A DNA stretch of 64,000 nucleotides, taken from positions 280,335 to 344,334 of the forward strand of contig NZ_VKAA01000003.1 of assembly GCF_007096635.1 (NCBI RefSeq), read 5' to 3'. Below are positions 16,483-26,132 of this stretch, in pieces (the stretch's first letter is position 1; each line of letters starts with the position of its first letter). This DNA comes from Mycolicibacterium sp. 018/SC-01/001. Its GTDB lineage: Bacteria; Actinomycetota; Actinomycetes; Mycobacteriales; Mycobacteriaceae. Below the pieces are notes generated by a model, which saw only the letters and a program-made list of their open reading frames with translations, was not told the DNA's origin and did no database searches. The translations under genes were made by a program, and so were the position numbers.

Positions 16483-17256
16483 ATGTGGAATCCCGAGGTC
16501 TACCTCACCTACGCCGACCACCGGGGCCGCCCGTTCTACGACCTGGTGTCCCGGATCGGGGCCCGGACACCGCGCCGCGTCGTCGACCTGGGCTGTGGTC
16601 CCGGGAACCTGACGCAGACGCTCGGCACCCGGTGGCCCGATGCGACGATCGAGGCGTGGGACTCCTCGCCGGAAATGGTCGCCGCGGCACGCGAGCGCGG
16701 CGTGGCCGCCGAGGTGGGCGATGTGCGGGCGTGGTCACCGGCCCCGGACACCGACGTCGTCATCAGCAACGCGACCCTGCAGTGGGTGCCCGAGCATCCG
16801 GAGCTGATCGTGCAATGGGTGTCCCAGTTGTCACCGGGCGCGTGGCTCGCCTTCCAGGTGCCGGGCAATTTCGACGCGCCGTCACACCGCGCCGTCCGAG
16901 ACCTCGCCGCGCGGCCGCAGTGGGCGGACCTGTTGCGGGACTTCCCGTTTCGGACGTCCGAGGTGACCGCCGCGCCGCAGACCTACGCCGGCTCGCTGCG
17001 CGACGCAGGGTGTGTCACCGACGCATGGGAGACCACCTATGTGCACGAACTGACCGGTGCGCATCCGGTGCTCGACTGGATCGAGGGCACGGCGCTGCGG
17101 CCGGTGCGCAGCAGACTCGACGATGCGCACTGGGAGAAGTTCCGAGCCGAGCTGATCCCGATGCTGACCGCGGCGTATCCGCAGCGATCCGACGGCACCA
17201 CGTTCTTCCCGTTCCGCCGGATCTTCGTCGTGGCGCAGGTGGGTCAGCGGCGCTGA
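16483..17256 (+). CDS. tam: trans-aconitate 2-methyltransferase
   Basis: 257-residue class I SAM methyltransferase. Motif [21 protein letters not shown] (about residues 32-51), then [14 protein letters not shown] for the SAM ribose acid, and [13 protein letters not shown], the signature of Tam enzymes. C-terminal [13 protein letters not shown] is also Tam-like. It methylates trans-aconitate, an inhibitory by-product of the citrate cycle. Position beside the Rv0293c-like hydrolase and before the sulfotransferase locus matches M. tuberculosis Rv0294. GACACT lies 6 nt before the ATG and may be its -10. It overlaps the convergent cysNC gene by 13 bp. Confidence 0.88.
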   Translation: MWNPEVYLTYADHRGRPFYDLVSRIGARTPRRVVDLGCGPGNLTQTLGTRWPDATIEAWDSSPEMVAAARERGVAAEVGDVRAWSPAPDTDVVISNATLQWVPEHPELIVQWVSQLSPGAWLAFQVPGNFDAPSHRAVRDLAARPQWADLLRDFPFRTSEVTAAPQTYAGSLRDAGCVTDAWETTYVHELTGAHPVLDWIEGTALRPVRSRLDDAHWEKFRAELIPMLTAAYPQRSDGTTFFPFRRIFVVAQVGQRR

Positions 17257-19103
17257 CCGAGCAGCTCGAGCACCTGAGCGACCAGGTCGTCGATGTCCGC
17301 AGCTGTCGTGTCCAGCACCAGGTCGGCATCCTCGGGCGGCTCGTAGGGAGCGTCCACGCCTGTCAATCCCCGCAGTTCGCCGGCCCGCGCCCGCGCATAC
17401 AGCCCCTTGGGATCGCGCTTCTCACACTCCTCGCGCGGCGTGGCCACGTACACCTCGATGAAGGGCAGCTTCGCCGCGTCGTTGAGTGCGCGCGCGATCT
17501 GGCGATCCGATTTCAGCGGCGACACCAGTGACGCCAGCGCCACGACGCCCGCGTCGGCGAACAGCCGGGTGAGATGACCGACGCGCCGGATGTTCTCGGC
17601 GCGGTCGCCCGCGGAGAAGCCCAGGTCGTCGGAGAGTCCGTGCCGGATGTTGTCCCCGTCGAGGAGGTAGGCCACCTGCCCGGCGTCGACGAGTGCGCGC
17701 TCCACAGCGACAGCGATCGTCGACTTGCCCGAGGCCGGCAACCCGGTGAACCACACCGTGGCACCGCGCTGACCCGTGGCAGCGCGGCGGTACTCCCGCT
17801 CCAATGACGATGGGTGCCAGCGGATGTCGTTGCGGGTCTGTTCACCCGGCTTGACTTCGCGCGGCTCGGTGATGGTGCCGGCGGCCACGGTGTCGTTGGT
17901 GGTCTCGTCGATCAGGATGAACGCGCCGCTGTCCCGATTGTCGGCATACCGGTCGGAGACGACCACCGAGCTCGTCCGCAGGGTGACTGCACCGATGTCG
18001 TTGAGCACCAGCTCGACCGGATTGTCGAGCTCGTCGAGGGTCTCGGGGTCCAGCCGCGAATGCAGTGCCTGCACGGTGGCGCGGACGGTACGGGTGCCCT
18101 GCTTGAGCGCGAAGCGATCGCCGGCCAGCATCGGGGTGTCACGGAACCAGCACACGGTGGCATCCAGTTCGCGGGCCAGCACGGGGAGCGCCGCGTCGTC
18201 ACGACCGCTGACGAAGACATCGCCGCGGCCCACATCGATGTCATCGGCCAGTTCGATCGACACCGACAGTGGCGCAACGGCGGTCGCGCGGTCCTCGTCG
18301 AGGGTGTCGACGGCGGTGACGGTAGAGCGTGTGCCGGCGGGCAGGCTCACGATCGGGTCACCGACCGCGAGCGTGCCGCCCGAGAGCCGGCCGGTGTATC
18401 GACGGCGCTGATCGGTGGTCGGGCGGGACACCCACTGCACCGGCAGCCGTAGCTTGCCCGGCTCCGGTTGCGGAGCCGACAGCTCCACGGACTCGAGGTA
18501 CTCGAGCAGCGTGGGACCCTCGTACCACCCGGTGTGTTCGGAGCGGTGCACGACGTTGTCACCGTGTTTGGCGGCAATCGGGATCACCGTCAGATCGGCG
18601 CCACCGAGGCGCGCGGCGACCGTGCGCAGCTGGCGGTCGACCTCGCCGAAGCGCTCGCGATCGAAGTCGACGAGGTCGATCTTGTTCACCGCGGCGACGA
18701 AGTGCTTGATACCCAACAGGTTCGCGATCCGGGCGTGTCGATTGGTCTGGCGCAGCACGCCGGCCCTGGCGTCGACGAGCAACACGGCCACGTGCGCGTT
18801 GGAGGCGCCCGTGAACATGTTGCGGGTGTAGCGCTCGTGGCCGGGGGTGTCGGCGAGGATGTAGCTGCGCGTGTCGGTCGAGAAGAACCGGTAGGCCACG
18901 TCGATCGTGATGCCCTGTTCCCGTTCGGCACGGAGCCCGTCGGACAGCGCGGCCAGATCGGCGATGCCCTCGTCGTCGGTGACCGCCTCGAGATGATCCA
19001 GCGGCAGGCTGTCGGTGTCGTGCAGCAATCGGCCGATCAACGTGCTCTTGCCGTCGTCCACCGAGCCCGCCGTGGTGATCCGCAACAGCTGGCGAGCGCT
19101 CAT
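17244..19103 (-). CDS. cysNC: bifunctional ATP sulfurylase large subunit / APS kinase
   Basis: 619 residues. CysN GTPase part (about 1-430): [17 protein letters not shown] (G1), [12 protein letters not shown] (G3), [11 protein letters not shown] (G4), followed by two beta-barrel domains. CysC part (about 445-619): [20 protein letters not shown] (P-loop) and [20 protein letters not shown]. With CysD it makes APS from sulfate and ATP, driven by GTP hydrolysis, then phosphorylates it to PAPS. Its ATG overlaps the cysD TGA (TGATG), so the two are translationally coupled. Being in one unit with a sulfotransferase suggests that the PAPS made here is for sulfation rather than (only) cysteine synthesis. 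Confidence 0.95.
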   Translation of the reverse strand: MSARQLLRITTAGSVDDGKSTLIGRLLHDTDSLPLDHLEAVTDDEGIADLAALSDGLRAEREQGITIDVAYRFFSTDTRSYILADTPGHERYTRNMFTGASNAHVAVLLVDARAGVLRQTNRHARIANLLGIKHFVAAVNKIDLVDFDRERFGEVDRQLRTVAARLGGADLTVIPIAAKHGDNVVHRSEHTGWYEGPTLLEYLESVELSAPQPEPGKLRLPVQWVSRPTTDQRRRYTGRLSGGTLAVGDPIVSLPAGTRSTVTAVDTLDEDRATAVAPLSVSIELADDIDVGRGDVFVSGRDDAALPVLARELDATVCWFRDTPMLAGDRFALKQGTRTVRATVQALHSRLDPETLDELDNPVELVLNDIGAVTLRTSSVVVSDRYADNRDSGAFILIDETTNDTVAAGTITEPREVKPGEQTRNDIRWHPSSLEREYRRAATGQRGATVWFTGLPASGKSTIAVAVERALVDAGQVAYLLDGDNIRHGLSDDLGFSAGDRAENIRRVGHLTRLFADAGVVALASLVSPLKSDRQIARALNDAAKLPFIEVYVATPREECEKRDPKGLYARARAGELRGLTGVDAPYEPPEDADLVLDTTAADIDDLVAQVLELLGQRR

Positions 19104-20032
19104 CAGAAATACCCCTCGCGTTTCCGGTCCTCCATCGCCGCCGCCGACGTCCTGTCGTCCGCGCGGGTCTCGCCCCGCTCGGAGACGGTGGCTGCGGAGA
19201 TCTCGGCGATCACCCCGTCGATCGTCGTAGCGCGGGACCTGACCGCACCCGTGATCGTGAGGTCGCCGACGGTGCGGTAGCGAACCCATTCGAGCGCAGC
19301 GGTTTCGCCCTCAACGGGGCCGACGTACTCGGATACGGCGAGCAGGATGCCGTCGCGCTCGAAAACCTCACGCTGATGGGCGAAGTAGATCGACGGGAGT
19401 TCGAGGTCTTCGAGCGCGATATAGCGCCAGATGTCGAGCTCGGTCCAATTGCTCAGCGGGAACACCCGCACCTGTTCACCACGGCGTATCCGGCCGTTGT
19501 AGAGCGACCACGGCTCCGGCCGTTGAGCGCGGGGATCCCACTGGCCGAACTCGTCGCGGAAGCTGAGAATCCGCTCCTTTGCGCGGGCGCGTTCCTCGTC
19601 GCGGCGCGCCCCGCCGAACGCTGCGTCGAAACCGCCGGCTTCCAGCGCGTCGAGCAGCGTGCGCGTCTGCTGGCGATTGCGGGAGGCGCCCGGACCAGGG
19701 TCGGGCACCCGGCCCGAATCGATCGACTCCTGCACCGAGGCGACGATCAGCTTGTGGCCTTCGCCGGTGACGCGCCGATCACGGAACTCGATGACCTCGT
19801 CGAAGTTGTGCCCCGTGTCGACATGCATCACCGGAAACGGCAGCGGCCCCGGTCTGAAGGCCTTTTCCGCCAGCCGCAGCAGGACGATCGAGTCCTTGCC
19901 CGCGGAAAACAGCAGCACCGGACGTTCGAGCTCGGCCACCACCTCCCGGATGATGTGCACGGCCTCGGCTTCCAGCAGCCTCAGTTCGTCGACGTGGACG
20001 GTGTCGTACCTGTCGGAGATCTCGGTGCTCAT
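19103..20032 (-). CDS. cysD: sulfate adenylyltransferase subunit 2
   Basis: 309 residues, full length. The PP-loop [20 protein letters not shown] is at about 45-64, followed by [17 protein letters not shown] and [17 protein letters not shown], all characteristic of CysD. It adenylates sulfate together with CysN. Its ATG overlaps the stf0 TGA by 4 nt (ATGA) and its TGA overlaps the cysNC ATG by 1 nt. The tail ends DRKREGYF, normal for the family. Confidence 0.95.
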   Translation of the reverse strand: MSTEISDRYDTVHVDELRLLEAEAVHIIREVVAELERPVLLFSAGKDSIVLLRLAEKAFRPGPLPFPVMHVDTGHNFDEVIEFRDRRVTGEGHKLIVASVQESIDSGRVPDPGPGASRNRQQTRTLLDALEAGGFDAAFGGARRDEERARAKERILSFRDEFGQWDPRAQRPEPWSLYNGRIRRGEQVRVFPLSNWTELDIWRYIALEDLELPSIYFAHQREVFERDGILLAVSEYVGPVEGETAALEWVRYRTVGDLTITGAVRSRATTIDGVIAEISAATVSERGETRADDRTSAAAMEDRKREGYF

Positions 20033-20829
20033 GTCGGCAGGCCATCCTTCTCGGCGTCGGCGCGGTAGCGGTCCACCCACTCGTCGGAGCGCTGGTCGGC
20101 CTGGCGCTCGAGTACCGGCGGCGGCGCCAGGCGTGGGTCCTGCCCGACGGCTTCGAGCACCGAGGCCACCACCTGGGTGAGGTTGCGCCACAGCACCGGG
20201 TACGGCACGTCCATGGGCTCGACGCTCTCCTCCGCGAACCAGGCGCGCCAGCCCTCTTCCTGCGCACGCAGCATCGTCACCACATGCGCGATGGCGCCCG
20301 CGTGGTATTCGGCGCGTGCGTCGCGCACCGGATCGGGCCGCCCGCGCCACACGCGGGTCTGCACCGCCCGCCAGAACGAAACCGCCTGCGACACAACGTC
20401 GGGACGGTACACGTGGATCAAGACGGGGTCGGTGCCGATCACATCGCGGATCGCGGAGAGCAACCCCGTACCGGAGCGGTCGGGCAAGCCCTCGGCGCGC
20501 TGCAGCAGCAGCGGTGTCTGGTTCCACATCAGCTTGCCGCCCCAGATTCCGTTGGGTGTGCGTCCGACGGTGCGGATGTAGTCACGCCAGATCTCGGGCG
20601 GGGCCAGATCGGGTTTGCCCTCGTCGAGAGGATCGAGCAGCCGCAGGATCGACTCGTCGGTCACGCCCTCGAACCACTGGCGCGGCTGCGGTGACTGACT
20701 GGTGGTCGGTAGGTACTGGAAGAACTCACCCGGCTCGCCCGCGACGCCGGTCGCGCGTAACGACTCGACGAGCAGGGTGCTGCCGCTGCGCTGTGAAGCC
20801 AGCACGAGATACGCCGTCGGGGCAGCCAT
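20029..20829 (-). CDS. stf0: trehalose 2-sulfotransferase Stf0
   Basis: 266 residues, as for mycobacterial Stf0 (Rv0295c, 267). The PAPS 5'-phosphosulfate loop is at residues 8-20 ([13 protein letters not shown]), and [14 protein letters not shown] plus [22 protein letters not shown] segments follow (the sequence here has IHVYRP). Stf0 sulfates trehalose at the 2-position, the first step of sulfolipid-1 in M. tuberculosis; species lacking sulfolipid-1 also have it, with unknown end product. TAAGCT lies 7 nt before the ATG (leaderless), so it has its own promoter besides any read-through from the sulfatase. It is first in a coupled run stf0-cysD-cysNC. Confidence 0.93.
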   Translation of the reverse strand: MAAPTAYLVLASQRSGSTLLVESLRATGVAGEPGEFFQYLPTTSQSPQPRQWFEGVTDESILRLLDPLDEGKPDLAPPEIWRDYIRTVGRTPNGIWGGKLMWNQTPLLLQRAEGLPDRSGTGLLSAIRDVIGTDPVLIHVYRPDVVSQAVSFWRAVQTRVWRGRPDPVRDARAEYHAGAIAHVVTMLRAQEEGWRAWFAEESVEPMDVPYPVLWRNLTQVVASVLEAVGQDPRLAPPPVLERQADQRSDEWVDRYRADAEKDGLPT

Positions 20830-20836
20830 GCGCGTG

Positions 20837-20842
20837 AGCTTA
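20837..20842 (-). promoter_or_regulatory. -10 element of stf0-cysD-cysNC
   Basis: TAAGCT on the minus strand, 7 nt upstream of the stf0 ATG; leaderless spacing within the 51-bp gap after the sulfatase gene. Confidence 0.5.
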
Positions 20843-20880
20843 GCCGTGTTTCCGCCCGCGTGAACCGCAGCCGGTTACGA

Positions 20881-22275
20881 TCACGGTGACGAAAAGTCTT
20901 GCCCGGTCTGTTCGCTCTCGGGGATGCCGCGTTCGCCGGCAATGGCTCTGCGGCTTGGCAATTCGATATCCCGCACCAGCAGGTAGGTCTCGGTGTACCG
21001 GGCGGCGATGCGCGTGCCCGCGAAGTCGGACGGGATGACGTCGCCGACGCTCTCGCGCCAGTCGTTGAGCAGCAGGGCCAGATCGCTGCCGATCGCTTCG
21101 GCCTCGTCAGAGGGGTGCGCCTCGAGAAGGTTGTGCGATTCGGTGGGATCGGCGGCGAGGTCGTAGAGCTCGCGCTCTGGCCGCGGTGTGCTCACCAGCG
21201 GTTCGACGGCCCGTCCGGGGGCGCTGTCGGCGATGTCCCAGGGCAGATCCAAAAGTGGCCTGGGGGCATAGTTCTCGATGTAGCTGTAGCGCTTGGTCCG
21301 CACGGCCCGGATCGGGTCGAACGAATCGTGGTAGGTCTTCGTGGTGTACACGGCGGTGCGGACGGGATCGCCGTGTCGGCTGGGCGACACCAGATGCGTT
21401 GCGTGGGAATGGCCTTCGACCTCTGCCGGGATGTCGACGCCGAGCAGGTCGAGCACTGTCGGCAGTAGGTCGACCCCGCTGAACAATTCGTCGTAGACCC
21501 GGGGCGGCACGGTGGTGTCGCGAGGTGGGCGCATGATCAGCGCGATGCCGGTGCCTGCGTCGTAGAGCGTGGATTTCGCGCGGGGCAGAGCGGGGCCGTG
21601 GTCGGTGACGAACACCACCCAGGTGGACCGGTCGAGGCCGGTCGCTGCCAACGTGTCGAGGAGTTCGCCGACCGCGGCGTCGGCCACCGAGATGGACCCG
21701 TAGAAATCTGCCAGATCCTGACGCACCGCGGGGGTGTCGGGCAGGTGGTCCGGCACCGTCACGGCACTCGGGTCGGCAGGGTCGTACCGATCGTGGGGAT
21801 ACGGCCGGTGGGTCTCGAAGAACCCCGCGGTGAGCAGGAACGGCTTGTCGGGCGGATCGGCCAGCCACCGGGTCGCCTGATCGACGACATACTCGCAGTA
21901 GGAGTTCGACACGTCGAATTCGTCGAAGCCGAGTCGGGAGGGAAAGGAGGTTTCGTGCTGCATACCGAAAAGGGCGGTGTGGTAACCGCTTTCGGACAGG
22001 ATCTGCGGCAGGGTGCGTACGCCGGGGCGATACTCCCAGCCGTGATGGGCCAGTCCGATCAATCCGTTGCTCTGGGGATACCTGCCGGTGAACAGGGAAC
22101 CGCGCGAGGGTGAGCACAGCGGGGCGGTGGCGTGCGCGTCGGTGAACAGGATTCCGTCGCGGGCCAGCGCATCCAACCGCGGGCTCGCCACGTCGCGATG
22201 TCCGTACACGCCGAGGTAGCGCCCCAGGTCATGCCAGTGCACGAGCAGAACGTTGTCCCGCCGGCCGTCACTCAC
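20881..22275 (-). CDS. type I (formylglycine) sulfatase, Rv0296c type
   Basis: 464 residues (Rv0296c: 465). The Cys in APLCSPSRGSLFTGRYPQ (Cys54) is the C-x-P-S-R site changed to formylglycine. NVLLVHWHDLGRYLGVYG supplies the early metal ligand region, although the usual Asp-Asp pair is partly altered (HWHDLGR), and VFVTDHGPALPRAK gives the late Asp-His. Expected to hydrolyse sulfate esters in the cytoplasm; no signal peptide is seen. I chose the GTG at 22275 with GGAAGAGGA 7 nt upstream; a TTG at 22332 would add 19 unconserved residues. Upstream of and parallel to stf0-cysD-cysNC, so it may remove or edit the sulfate that Stf0 adds. Confidence 0.88.
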   Translation of the reverse strand: MSDGRRDNVLLVHWHDLGRYLGVYGHRDVASPRLDALARDGILFTDAHATAPLCSPSRGSLFTGRYPQSNGLIGLAHHGWEYRPGVRTLPQILSESGYHTALFGMQHETSFPSRLGFDEFDVSNSYCEYVVDQATRWLADPPDKPFLLTAGFFETHRPYPHDRYDPADPSAVTVPDHLPDTPAVRQDLADFYGSISVADAAVGELLDTLAATGLDRSTWVVFVTDHGPALPRAKSTLYDAGTGIALIMRPPRDTTVPPRVYDELFSGVDLLPTVLDLLGVDIPAEVEGHSHATHLVSPSRHGDPVRTAVYTTKTYHDSFDPIRAVRTKRYSYIENYAPRPLLDLPWDIADSAPGRAVEPLVSTPRPERELYDLAADPTESHNLLEAHPSDEAEAIGSDLALLLNDWRESVGDVIPSDFAGTRIAARYTETYLLVRDIELPSRRAIAGERGIPESEQTGQDFSSP

Positions 22276-22388
22276 AGCTGCATCCTCTTCCAGGTCCTCT
22301 CCCACGGGTCGTCCGAGCAACGGTAACGACAAAACGCCGAGAAGGAAGTGCGCGCCAGGTAGCGTCGGTGCGGCGAGGGGAGACGACG

Positions 22389-22688
22389 ATGAGACTGACG
22401 ATCGCAGCGGTGGCGACGAGCCTGCTGACCGCCTCGCTGTCGGGCGTGGGTGTGCTGGCGTCCGCGCCCGCCAGCGCCGGATGCGTCTACGGGGGCGGGT
22501 ACATCAGCAAGTGCGACGACCCCATCCAGCCGGACGGCAGCTGGCAGCGGTGCGTCGGGATCGCGTCGGTCGTGCCCAGCGGCTTCGGCACGCATCTGGT
22601 CCCGGTGCGGCAATGCGCGGTCATGGGCCCGGGCAGGCCGGGCGGCGACCCGGCGTTCAACGACCCGCCGGTACACATCGAGGGCTGA
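22389..22688 (+). CDS. small secreted protein, CDGP-domain-like
   Basis: 99 residues with a signal peptide (MRLTIAAVATSLLTASLSGV... cleaved after ...APASA). The mature part, about 68 residues, has four Cys and the segment KCDDPIQPDGSWQRCVG, close to the mycobacterial CDGP exported family (usual core CDGPxxxDGSWxRC); here Gly is Asp. Function unknown. ATG preceded by GGGGAGA. Ends 1 bp before the stop of a convergent gene. Confidence 0.75.
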   Translation: MRLTIAAVATSLLTASLSGVGVLASAPASAGCVYGGGYISKCDDPIQPDGSWQRCVGIASVVPSGFGTHLVPVRQCAVMGPGRPGGDPAFNDPPVHIEG

Positions 22689-22689
22689 C

Positions 22690-23172
22690 TCACGGGTGGT
22701 ACGGCACGCCCACCGCGCGGAACACGAACTCCGCGGGCACGTCATAGGCCAGGCGGCGGCGGGGCAGCCGCGCGAGGACGTCGGCCGGTAGATGCTCCTT
22801 GTAGTGCAGTGACAGCTCACCGGAGCACCGCGAATCGATTGCGGCGACGTCCACGTCGAGCGTGAGCCCGCCCTCGTCCAGCGTGGCTGTCACTGCGCCC
22901 GCCTGCGGCGCGTCCCACCGCACATCGATGGTGCGCCCGGCCAGTTTGGGCACCGACGACAGCGTCGCCAGCACCCGCTGCTCGGTCAGCACCAACGATC
23001 CGACGTAGCTGGCGATGCTGCCCGCAGAGCGCAGGCCCGGCACGGCCCCCCGGAAGCGCCGCGTCACCGCGACGTACTCGGCGAGGAACACGATCCCCTC
23101 GGCCTCCACTTCGGTGCGGAGCTCACGCGGAAGCTTGCCGATGCGAAGCAGCTTGCGCAGGAACACGGCCAT
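22690..23172 (-). CDS. conserved hypothetical protein, possible lipid/PH-like beta domain
   Basis: 160 residues, no signal peptide or membrane helix. Pattern of alternating beta strands (VFLAEYVAVTRRFRGAVPG, GSLVLTEQRVLATLS, TIDVRWD, VTATLDEGGLTLDVDVAAI) followed by FVFRAVGVPYHP. LVLTEQRVLAT looks like the strand of small bacterial pleckstrin-homology-like domains, but this is weak. I do not recognise the family. TACCGT is 6 nt before the ATG (leaderless). Divergent from a PAP2 phosphatase gene. Confidence 0.7.
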   Translation of the reverse strand: MAVFLRKLLRIGKLPRELRTEVEAEGIVFLAEYVAVTRRFRGAVPGLRSAGSIASYVGSLVLTEQRVLATLSSVPKLAGRTIDVRWDAPQAGAVTATLDEGGLTLDVDVAAIDSRCSGELSLHYKEHLPADVLARLPRRRLAYDVPAEFVFRAVGVPYHP

Positions 23173-23224
23173 GCACGCACGGTAACCCAGTGGTTGCACG
23201 GCAACGCGTGGTACACGTGGTCGG

Positions 23225-23896
23225 ATGGACGCGCGCAGGGGTCTGCTGGTCGGATCGGCCGTGGTCGCACTCGGTGTGTTCGTCGCCATGCTGCTCGGAT
23301 ACCGCCTCGGCTGGACGCCGCTGGTGCGCGTCGACGACGCATCGCTGGCCTCGACACTGCGGATCGGTGAGCGCCACCCGGGCTGGGTGACGTTCTGGGA
23401 CGTGTACTGCACGGTGCTGGGGCCGACGGCGTTCCGGCTGGTGACCGTCATCGTCATCGTCGTCGCGTTCGTGCGCCGACACATCCGCACTGCGGTGTTC
23501 CTGATCGTCAGCGTGGAGCTGTCAGGGCTGGTCACCGAGACCGCCAAGACACTGGTCGACCGTCCGCGCCCGGCCACTGCTCTGGTCAGGGCCGCCTCGT
23601 CGTCGTTCCCGTCCGGGCACGCGCTCGGCGTCATCGTCGCGGTGACAGCGCTGCTCGCGGTCGCGCTGCCGCTGGTGCCCGCCGCCCGTCGCGCGTGGCT
23701 GATCGCGCTGGGAGTGGCCGTCGTCGTCACCATCGGCGTGGGCCGGGTGATCCTCAACGTGCACCATCCGTCCGACATCGTCGCCGGCTGGGCACTGGGC
23801 TGGGCCTACGTCGTGGCGTGCCTGCTCGTGGTGCGGCCTGTGCGGCCCGTCACACAGCCGGCCGAAACACCGGCAGTGCCCGGTAGCGCACGCTGA
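23225..23896 (+). CDS. PAP2-family membrane phosphatase
   Basis: 223 residues with about six membrane helices. All three phosphatase motifs are present: KTLVDRPRP (K-x6-R-P), SSFPSGHALG (P-S-G-H) and GRVILNVHHPSDIVAG (R-x5-H-x3-D). Likely dephosphorylates a lipid such as phosphatidate, undecaprenyl or decaprenyl pyrophosphate on the outer face. Its 3' end overlaps the 3' end of the convergent PAP2-diacylglycerol kinase gene by 47 bp, an unusually large convergent overlap that also places two PAP2 proteins side by side. Confidence 0.9.
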   Translation: MDARRGLLVGSAVVALGVFVAMLLGYRLGWTPLVRVDDASLASTLRIGERHPGWVTFWDVYCTVLGPTAFRLVTVIVIVVAFVRRHIRTAVFLIVSVELSGLVTETAKTLVDRPRPATALVRAASSSFPSGHALGVIVAVTALLAVALPLVPAARRAWLIALGVAVVVTIGVGRVILNVHHPSDIVAGWALGWAYVVACLLVVRPVRPVTQPAETPAVPGSAR

Positions 23897-25352
23897 AACT
23901 CGCGTGGGTGACCTCGGTGCCCACCTCACCGTCGAGTGCGAGCACCGTCGGTCCGTCGACGGCGTCGAAGGCGAATTCCGGTACCCGCAGTTCCCGGTAG
24001 AGCGGGCTGCGCACCAGGCGCCCGAGCATCAGCGCGGCGAGAATCCTCAGCTTCGCCAGCCGGCGGCCCGTCTCCAGGATGCGGATGTCGATCAGCCCGT
24101 CGTCCATCCGGGTTCGCCGGGACGGTGCGAACCCTGACGGCAGGTAGATCGAGTTGCCGAGAAAGAACAGCGAGGTCTGCAGCGTCTGGTTGTCGTAGCG
24201 GATGCGCACCGGCTGGTCGCGGCGCAGCGTGTGGAACATCGCGTAGATGCCTGCGAGCGGTTTCCCGATCTTGTGCTCCCACTTCTCCCGGGTGCGGACG
24301 AACTGGGGGTACGCCCCGATGCTGGCGGTGTTGACCACCATCTGCTTCTCGTTCAGGCACACCATGTCCACGCACGACACCGTCCCGTTCTGGATCGCTG
24401 CCACCGTCTTCGCGGTGCTCTCGCAGCCGATGTCCTTCGCGAAGTGGTTGAACGTGCCCGCCGGCAATACCGCCAGCGGCACCCCCTCCTCCAGCGCGAT
24501 GCCCGCCGCCACCGCCACCGTGCCGTCGCCACCGCCGACGGCCAGCACCTCGGCGCGCCGTGCCGCCTCCCGGAACACCGCCGGGACGTCGTCGTCCTCA
24601 CCCAGCTCAACGATCTCGGCCTCGGGCAGAGCCCGCCGTACCTCGTCCAGCACCCGTGCCCCGGTACCGCTGCCCGATGCCGGGTTCACCACGACTATCA
24701 CGCCGTTACCGCGCGGTCGCGGCGGCGTGTCGACACGCAGCGGCGCCGCCCCGGGCAGTCGCTCCTCAACGATCGGCGGCACCACGCGGCCACCCAGCAC
24801 GGCGATGCCCGCGCCCAGGCCCAGACCGGCCAGCACATCGCCGGGGTAGTGGGCGCCGACCGCGATACGTGACATGCCGACCAGGCCGGCGAGCAGAGCC
24901 AGACCCAGGCCCACGGGTGCGTTCTCCAGGCCGACGCCGACCGCGAATGCCGCTGCGCTCGCCGAATGCCCCGACGGAAGGGAGTTCGACGTCGGTGCGC
25001 GCCGTGTCTGCCGGGCCAGCGGCACGAGCACCCGGCTCGGCCGGTCCCGCCGCCACACGCGTTTGGCCCCCTGGTTGGTGACCAGACTCGTCACCCCCAG
25101 TGTCAGCACACCGCGCATCGCGCCACGCTTGACCGACGGATTGCCGACGGCAGCCAGTCCGGCGGCGATCGCGAACCACAGTTTGGAATGGTCGGCCGCC
25201 CGGGTCAGGCGCGGCATCACCGCGTCGATCAACGGGCTCGGCGACTCCGCGATGGCCTCGAACACCTCGCGATCGAGAGTGCCCAGCCCCCGGCCGATCT
25301 GGTCGATTCCCTGGTGCCGTGGCCGCCGCAGACGTGCGGGCAGAAGATCCAT
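23850..25352 (-). CDS. PAP2 phosphatase / diacylglycerol kinase fusion
   Basis: 500 residues. N-terminal PAP2 domain (about 20-200): KRVWRRDRPSR, SNSLPSGHSASAAAF and SRIAVGAHYPGDVLAG carry the three motifs. C-terminal DAGK/LCB5 domain (about 220-500): VIVVVNPASGSGTG and AVGGGDGTVAVAAG form the nucleotide site, and FNHFAKDIG follows. One half takes a phosphate from a lipid, the other adds ATP-phosphate to a lipid alcohol; the fusion would allow recycling of a lipid phosphate across or at the membrane. TACGTT 6 nt before the ATG supports this start. Similar fusions exist in actinobacteria; the substrate pair is not known. Confidence 0.9.
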   Translation of the reverse strand: MDLLPARLRRPRHQGIDQIGRGLGTLDREVFEAIAESPSPLIDAVMPRLTRAADHSKLWFAIAAGLAAVGNPSVKRGAMRGVLTLGVTSLVTNQGAKRVWRRDRPSRVLVPLARQTRRAPTSNSLPSGHSASAAAFAVGVGLENAPVGLGLALLAGLVGMSRIAVGAHYPGDVLAGLGLGAGIAVLGGRVVPPIVEERLPGAAPLRVDTPPRPRGNGVIVVVNPASGSGTGARVLDEVRRALPEAEIVELGEDDDVPAVFREAARRAEVLAVGGGDGTVAVAAGIALEEGVPLAVLPAGTFNHFAKDIGCESTAKTVAAIQNGTVSCVDMVCLNEKQMVVNTASIGAYPQFVRTREKWEHKIGKPLAGIYAMFHTLRRDQPVRIRYDNQTLQTSLFFLGNSIYLPSGFAPSRRTRMDDGLIDIRILETGRRLAKLRILAALMLGRLVRSPLYRELRVPEFAFDAVDGPTVLALDGEVGTEVTHASFSVRYRALPVFRPAV

Positions 25353-25460
25353 CACGCCAACGTAGCCGAGACGCCGAGGCGGCAAACCTCGCACTTCGCG
25401 ACCGGATCGTGTCCTGATCGCGACCTCGAATGTTGGGTCGGGCGGCCACGATCGAAGCCC

Positions 25461-26132
25461 ATGCGCCGACTGCTCACCGTGCTCTGCGCGGTTCTGCTCG
25501 CCGGCTCGGTCATGAGCGCTCCCGCTGCGCAGGCCGCGCTCAGTCCGTGGTTCTCCGCGTCGGTCGGACGGGCCACCCAGGTGCTCGCGGTCACCGGCAC
25601 CGGCGGATCGGATGCCACGCTCGACGTCTGGCAGCGCACCGCGGCCGGCTGGCAGCCTGTCACCGGAGGCGTGGGCATTCCCGCCAAGATCGGCGCGAAA
25701 GGCATGTCGCCCAACCATTTCGACGGATCGATGATGACTCCCGAGGGCGTCTACTCCCTCGACTTCTCATTCGGCACCCAGCCCGATCCCGGCGGGGGAC
25801 TGCGCTACATCAGGGTCGGTCCCAACCACTGGTGGGACGGCGACATGAAGAGCCCCACCTACAACACGATGCAGGTGTGCGACAAGCAGAACTGCCGCTT
25901 CGACACCAACCCGAGCTCGGGGACCGAGAACCTCGACATCCCCCAGTACGCCCATGCCGTGGTGATGGGCGTCAACAAGGAACGGATCCCCGGTAAGGGC
26001 GGGGCGTTCTTCGTCCACGGCACCGACGGCGGCCCGACGGCCGGCTGCGTGGCGATCGACGACGCGACGCTGGTGACGATCATGCGGTGGTTGCGTCCCG
26101 GCGCCATGATCGCCGTCACGTCTACTGCTTGA
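25461..26132 (+). CDS. exported YkuD-fold protein (L,D-transpeptidase-like)
   Basis: 223 residues with a signal peptide (MRRLLTVLCAVLLAGSVMSA, cleaved near AQAA). The YkuD-type catalytic region is FFVHGTDGGPTAGCVAIDD: the His and the Cys of the H...GC signature are present, but the Arg that follows Cys in classical mycobacterial Ldt enzymes (GCIR/GCVR) is Ala. No Ig-like domain precedes it, so it differs from LdtMt1-5. It may cross-link or trim peptidoglycan or act on another envelope peptide. The stop overlaps the convergent SnoaL-like gene by 11 bp. Confidence 0.82.
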   Translation: MRRLLTVLCAVLLAGSVMSAPAAQAALSPWFSASVGRATQVLAVTGTGGSDATLDVWQRTAAGWQPVTGGVGIPAKIGAKGMSPNHFDGSMMTPEGVYSLDFSFGTQPDPGGGLRYIRVGPNHWWDGDMKSPTYNTMQVCDKQNCRFDTNPSSGTENLDIPQYAHAVVMGVNKERIPGKGGAFFVHGTDGGPTAGCVAIDDATLVTIMRWLRPGAMIAVTSTA

